A stretch of 64,000 nucleotides of DNA from the NCBI RefSeq assembly GCF_030249855.1, contig NZ_JANURN010000008.1:1-64000 (forward strand), written 5' to 3'. Below are positions 61,726 through 64,000 of the stretch, in pieces. The position numbers and the translations under genes were made by a program. The stretch comes from Helicobacter_B zhangjianzhongii (GTDB taxonomy: Bacteria > Campylobacterota > Campylobacteria > Campylobacterales > Helicobacteraceae). The notes below the pieces were generated by a model. The model saw nothing but the letters and a program-made list of their open reading frames with translations, was not told the origin of the DNA and ran no database searches. Position 1 is the first letter of the stretch, and each line of letters starts with the position of its first letter.

Positions 61726-61844
61726 GATTCTAGGATTTGCGATGAAAAAGCAGGGTTGCGCCGCCTTTTGCGCGGAGATAAGGCTGGTGCCTATCGCACA
61801 AGCAAAAGGCAAGCTCCCTGCTTTATCGCGCAAAGCCGAATCCC
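61726..61844 (+). repeat. Variable-stem hairpin element, copy 7
   Basis: It begins GGATTCTAGGATTTGCGATG and ends CAAAGCCGAATCC, the same flanks as copy 2. Its stem is in two parts: AAAGCAGGG (61747-61755) with 61816-61824, and GCCTTTTGC (61763-61771) with 61802-61810. The apex has GATAAGGC/GCCTATC. Stem sequences are again unlike those of any other copy. Intergenic. Confidence 0.75.
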
Positions 61845-61870
61845 TTCAAAAAGTGGATTCTAGGGGGTTC

Positions 61871-62962
61871 TTAGATTTTAACCCCTAGCGAAATTAGCCC
61901 AAAGTTGTGGAAGCCATCTTGTGTGGCAAACTCTTTGCTCCTATGCACGACACTAAGAGTCAGCATAAATCGCCGATACTCAAGCACACCGCCCCAAATA
62001 AACTCAGCCATAAAAGGCATAATCGCGATTGTTTTTTCAACGGCAAAATGCGGGGCAAAGGTATTGCCTTGCAAAAAGATATTACGCCCCACAGCACGCA
62101 CGCCAGCCCCCGCAAAGCCATAGAGGCAAAAGCTCCTGCTAGGACTTGGCGCACCTACAAAGCCACTATTGATAAGCATAGGCGCGGTGTTGGGACTAAG
62201 AGCGTAGCCAAAGCGCATAAGCAAGCTTGCTTGCGCGTGGATTCTGGCATTGCCTAGATTTAGGCTAAATTGCGGCATTAGATCTAGGCTATGGGCGGTG
62301 TGCTCTAGGATCTGTGGGATACTTGCACTTATGCCCCAATGTGCATTTAGGATAAATTCATTGCGTAGTTGTGTCCCCCAGCCTGCTAGATGGGCGTTGT
62401 TGGTTAGATCGTGGATGAGATCTTGCACTTCTTTTGCCCCGCTTGCCTTGCCCACAAGCCCAAGATCAATGCTTAGATTTTCAAATATATATGCACTGCG
62501 CGTAAGGCTACTAAATGTCGCGCCCACATAGCCACCATAAGGGTGATCATCTGCTGGCGGGATAGGGGAGAATCTATCCTTAGGGGCATACATTTCTTGC
62601 TTGATAGCTAGCCCAAAGCTAGTAGCCGCACTAGGCGTAAAAAACTGCTGCAAGCTAGCGAAGCGCAAAAACTTAAGCGCGCTAGATTCCTTAGAGATAA
62701 AGCCTAGCCGCACGCCTGCGGTGTAGTATTTATCTACCCTGCTATCGAAGTTTGCGTCATTTTCATAATCAAGCTTGAGTAGCGCGTGCGTGCGCATTTG
62801 GAGTGTGGGGGGTGCGGCTTTAGGGGCTTGCGCGGAGCTTGGTGAGTCGCTAGGCGTGGTGGTAGAATCTACATTATGCAGTAAGCATATACAAAGGATA
62901 CATAATAGCCTTGCTATGGTGTGAGATTTGGCTTGCTTGGAGCTAGATGTGATAGGGTGCAA
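61871..62962 (-). CDS. LpxR-like lipid A 3'-O-deacylase / outer-membrane beta-barrel
   Basis: About 363 residues with an N-terminal export signal and a barrel domain: LLKLDYENDANFDSRVDKYY, then TAGVRLGFIS, is the typical LpxR opening with the N-D-R-Y-T region around its active site; DDHPYGGYVGATFSSLTRS is the second signature; the protein ends FGLISLGVKI. The frame extends to 63292, but that part overlaps the lipoprotein gene on the same strand in another frame, so I place the start at TTG 62962, with low certainty. Such enzymes remodel lipid A to evade host sensing. Confidence 0.82.
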   Translation of the reverse strand: MHPITSSSKQAKSHTIARLLCILCICLLHNVDSTTTPSDSPSSAQAPKAAPPTLQMRTHALLKLDYENDANFDSRVDKYYTAGVRLGFISKESSALKFLRFASLQQFFTPSAATSFGLAIKQEMYAPKDRFSPIPPADDHPYGGYVGATFSSLTRSAYIFENLSIDLGLVGKASGAKEVQDLIHDLTNNAHLAGWGTQLRNEFILNAHWGISASIPQILEHTAHSLDLMPQFSLNLGNARIHAQASLLMRFGYALSPNTAPMLINSGFVGAPSPSRSFCLYGFAGAGVRAVGRNIFLQGNTFAPHFAVEKTIAIMPFMAEFIWGGVLEYRRFMLTLSVVHRSKEFATQDGFHNFGLISLGVKI

Positions 62963-63005
62963 GTTTTTGTATGGTAAGTTTAGTATAGATAGGTGGTAGA
63001 TTGGA

Positions 63006-63023
63006 GTCTCCGCGAGCGGAGAC
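63006..63023 (-). terminator. Hairpin after the small lipoprotein gene
   Basis: GTCTCCG / CGGAGAC with a 4-base loop, starting 7 bases after the lipoprotein stop on the minus strand. It lacks a clear T-tail, so it may attenuate or protect the transcript rather than fully terminate. Confidence 0.45.
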
Positions 63024-63029
63024 AAAGGG

Positions 63030-63320
63030 TTATTTTGCTTCTTCAGCAGGAGCTTGAGCCATATCATCTTTAGGCTCTTCAGCATTTTCAAGTGCTGCTG
63101 GTGCATTCTCATCAGCTGGAGCTTGCTCTGTGGCTTCTGGTGCAGGTGCTTCAGTAGCTTGTGTATCTGCTGCTTGCTCTGTGGCAGGAGCTTCTTGTGC
63201 TGCTGGTGCGCTTGACTCTGTTTGTGTAGCAGCTTCTTCTGCTTTCTTATCATCACCACACGCGCTAAAAAGCATAGCCAAAGCCGCTGCAACCGCCAAT
63301 TTTGAAAAAAGACCTTTCAT
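63030..63320 (-). CDS. Small Ala/Glu/Pro-rich lipoprotein
   Basis: 96 residues: signal peptide with lipobox LFSACG (Cys21), then DDKKAEEA and an extended tail almost entirely of Ala, Glu, Pro, Gln and Thr with loose repeats (ATEQAADTQATEAPAPEATE). Strong AAGGAG upstream. The composition suggests a flexible, acidic surface or periplasmic tether like other abundant small bacterial lipoproteins. No functional domain is recognised. Confidence 0.8.
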   Translation of the reverse strand: MKGLFSKLAVAAALAMLFSACGDDKKAEEAATQTESSAPAAQEAPATEQAADTQATEAPAPEATEQAPADENAPAALENAEEPKDDMAQAPAEEAK

Positions 63321-63379
63321 AGGACACTCCTTGTAAGAAATAAAGCCACATTGTATAACGCGCTATATTAAATCTGGCT

Positions 63380-64000
63380 TTATTTAAGCTTTTTGAGGCT
63401 TGATTGCGCAGCGGTGTGATTCTGGGCTCTTTGGGCTAGAATTTTGGCTAGGTCTATGCAGGACTCTAGGCTTTGTATAGGGCTGGCATAGCATATCGTG
63501 CTAGGGGCGAAGGCACGCAAGGTTGTCTGCCCGATCGCTACGGCGATATAGCTAGGATCCCAGCCAAAATTCTGCACAAAAAAGTGATAATGACTTGGCG
63601 CGGTAAAAATTAGCACAGATTGAGGGCGTGGCTTTAGGGATTGGGGCAGGGGCTTTGGTTGTTTGGTGTAGGCGGTGATTTGGGCTAGGGGGATTTGGGC
63701 TTGTGTGAGAAGTAGGTCGAGATTTGAGGCGATGTCTTTGGCGCGGAAGTAGAGCATTTTACGCCCATTAGCGCGCTCTATAATCTCTCTAGCAAAGCTT
63801 GTCCCGTGCGAGGTGCTAGAGACAAACTCCACAGCAAAGCCTGCTTGGGTCAATGCTTGGGCGCATTTCTCCCCTATGGCAAATGCAGGAATCTTGGCAA
63901 ATGCCCTAAGCTCTTTTCTCTTAGCCATTGCTTGCATAAGGGAAAAAACCGCGTGTTTAGAGGTGAAAATAAGCGCGTCAATGCACTCTTGTGGCGCGTG
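63380..64000 (-). CDS. hemD: Uroporphyrinogen-III synthase, N-terminus beyond the window
   Basis: At least 206 residues; the frame is open to the end of the window, so the true start lies outside. DALIFTSKHAVFSLM is the HemD N-terminal strand-helix, FAIGEKCAQALTQAGF and the domain-2 stretch SVLIFTAPSHYHFFVQNFGW, then AIGQTTLRAF, are family features. It cyclises hydroxymethylbilane in haem synthesis. Sequence conservation in HemD is low, but these segments together are characteristic. Confidence 0.85.
   Translation of the reverse strand, partial: HAPQECIDALIFTSKHAVFSLMQAMAKRKELRAFAKIPAFAIGEKCAQALTQAGFAVEFVSSTSHGTSFAREIIERANGRKMLYFRAKDIASNLDLLLTQAQIPLAQITAYTKQPKPLPQSLKPRPQSVLIFTAPSHYHFFVQNFGWDPSYIAVAIGQTTLRAFAPSTICYASPIQSLESCIDLAKILAQRAQNHTAAQSSLKKLK

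Noticed and set aside
8913..61844. CRISPR array as explanation for repeats with variable inserts
   Set aside because: Copies are scattered, not tandem. The variable part is a self-complementary stem rather than a spacer, and no cas gene is present.
61582..61863. 93-codon ORF in the gap after the transferase gene
   Set aside because: It is a translation of dispersed repeats and hairpin copy 7. The same peptide fragments occur wherever the repeats occur.
62963..63292. N-terminal extension of the LpxR-like ORF
   Set aside because: It overlaps the well-supported small lipoprotein gene on the same strand in a different frame and reads as Lys/Gln/His-rich nonsense.
1..64000. tRNA, rRNA or riboswitch genes
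   Set aside because: I looked through the gaps for cloverleaf ends, T-loop GTTCGA patterns and known aptamer cores and saw none; nearly all gap sequence is repeats or promoters.

Overview
The window reads as chromosome of an enterohepatic Helicobacter (Campylobacterota). Gene content and order support this. A run from penicillin-binding protein 2 back to an FlhB-like protein (16283-25592) follows the order I remember from H. pylori HP1565-HP1575. The fliK-flgD-flgE block matches HP0906-HP0908, and the FtsH-like/MtaB/MscS block matches HP0286-HP0284. By eye the base composition is mid-40s percent GC, high for the genus and suggestive of the H. canis side of it (inference). No tRNA or rRNA gene was recognised.

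Layout. 1-1428: end of an MBOAT O-acyltransferase and its SGNH-like partner. 1466-3292: recG. 3720-8688: hook genes flgE, flgD and fliK on the minus strand, behind a recognisable sigma-54 promoter. 9070-14195: a GtrA-like protein, rdgB, an MFS transporter, ttcA, thrB and an EamA transporter. 14330-17214: a TolC-like protein, an NlpC/P60 lipoprotein, an FlhB-like protein and riboflavin synthase. 17330-25592: an envelope run with tatD, mltD, rlpA, hisB, kdsC, lptC, lptA, engB, an MreD-like protein and mrdA. 25594-33422: a protease-dead FtsH, mtaB, an MscS channel, a pseudopilin-like protein, a membrane glycosyltransferase-like protein and ilvA. 33623-40619: feoB, a flavodoxin-fold reductase, a TSUP permease and a Peb1/Gln-type amino-acid ABC operon. 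40868-44694: an AT-rich island with a DUF262/DUF1524 (GmrSD-like) nuclease candidate and an interrupted DUF285 protein. 44731-49489: nadV, hypE, ribA, a DUF3943 protein and azlC. 49729-61441: a chemoreceptor, a frameshifted serine-protease autotransporter, gyrA and a sulfatase-fold phosphoglycerol/phosphoethanolamine transferase. 61871-64000: an LpxR-like protein, a small lipoprotein and hemD (cut by the window end).

Three signals run through the window. (1) Long homopolymers sit exactly where they could switch surface or behaviour genes: G9 inside the autotransporter, G13 between gyrA and the sulfatase gene, T15 next to the chemoreceptor promoter and A14 upstream of the DUF262 gene. As read, both G-tract genes are out of frame. 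(2) A family of at least five, probably seven, repeats has conserved ends and a conserved apical hairpin, but a long stem whose two arms differ completely between copies while staying complementary within each copy. One copy lies in frame inside the NlpC/P60 gene. (3) The 9-mer CTAGAATCC (often extended to AGAATCCACTTTT) is greatly over-represented in genes and spacers, forms inverted pairs including at least one terminator, and is nearly absent from the AT-rich island. That pattern recalls DNA-uptake sequences. GyrA also carries Ile at the residue where substitutions give fluoroquinolone resistance in relatives.
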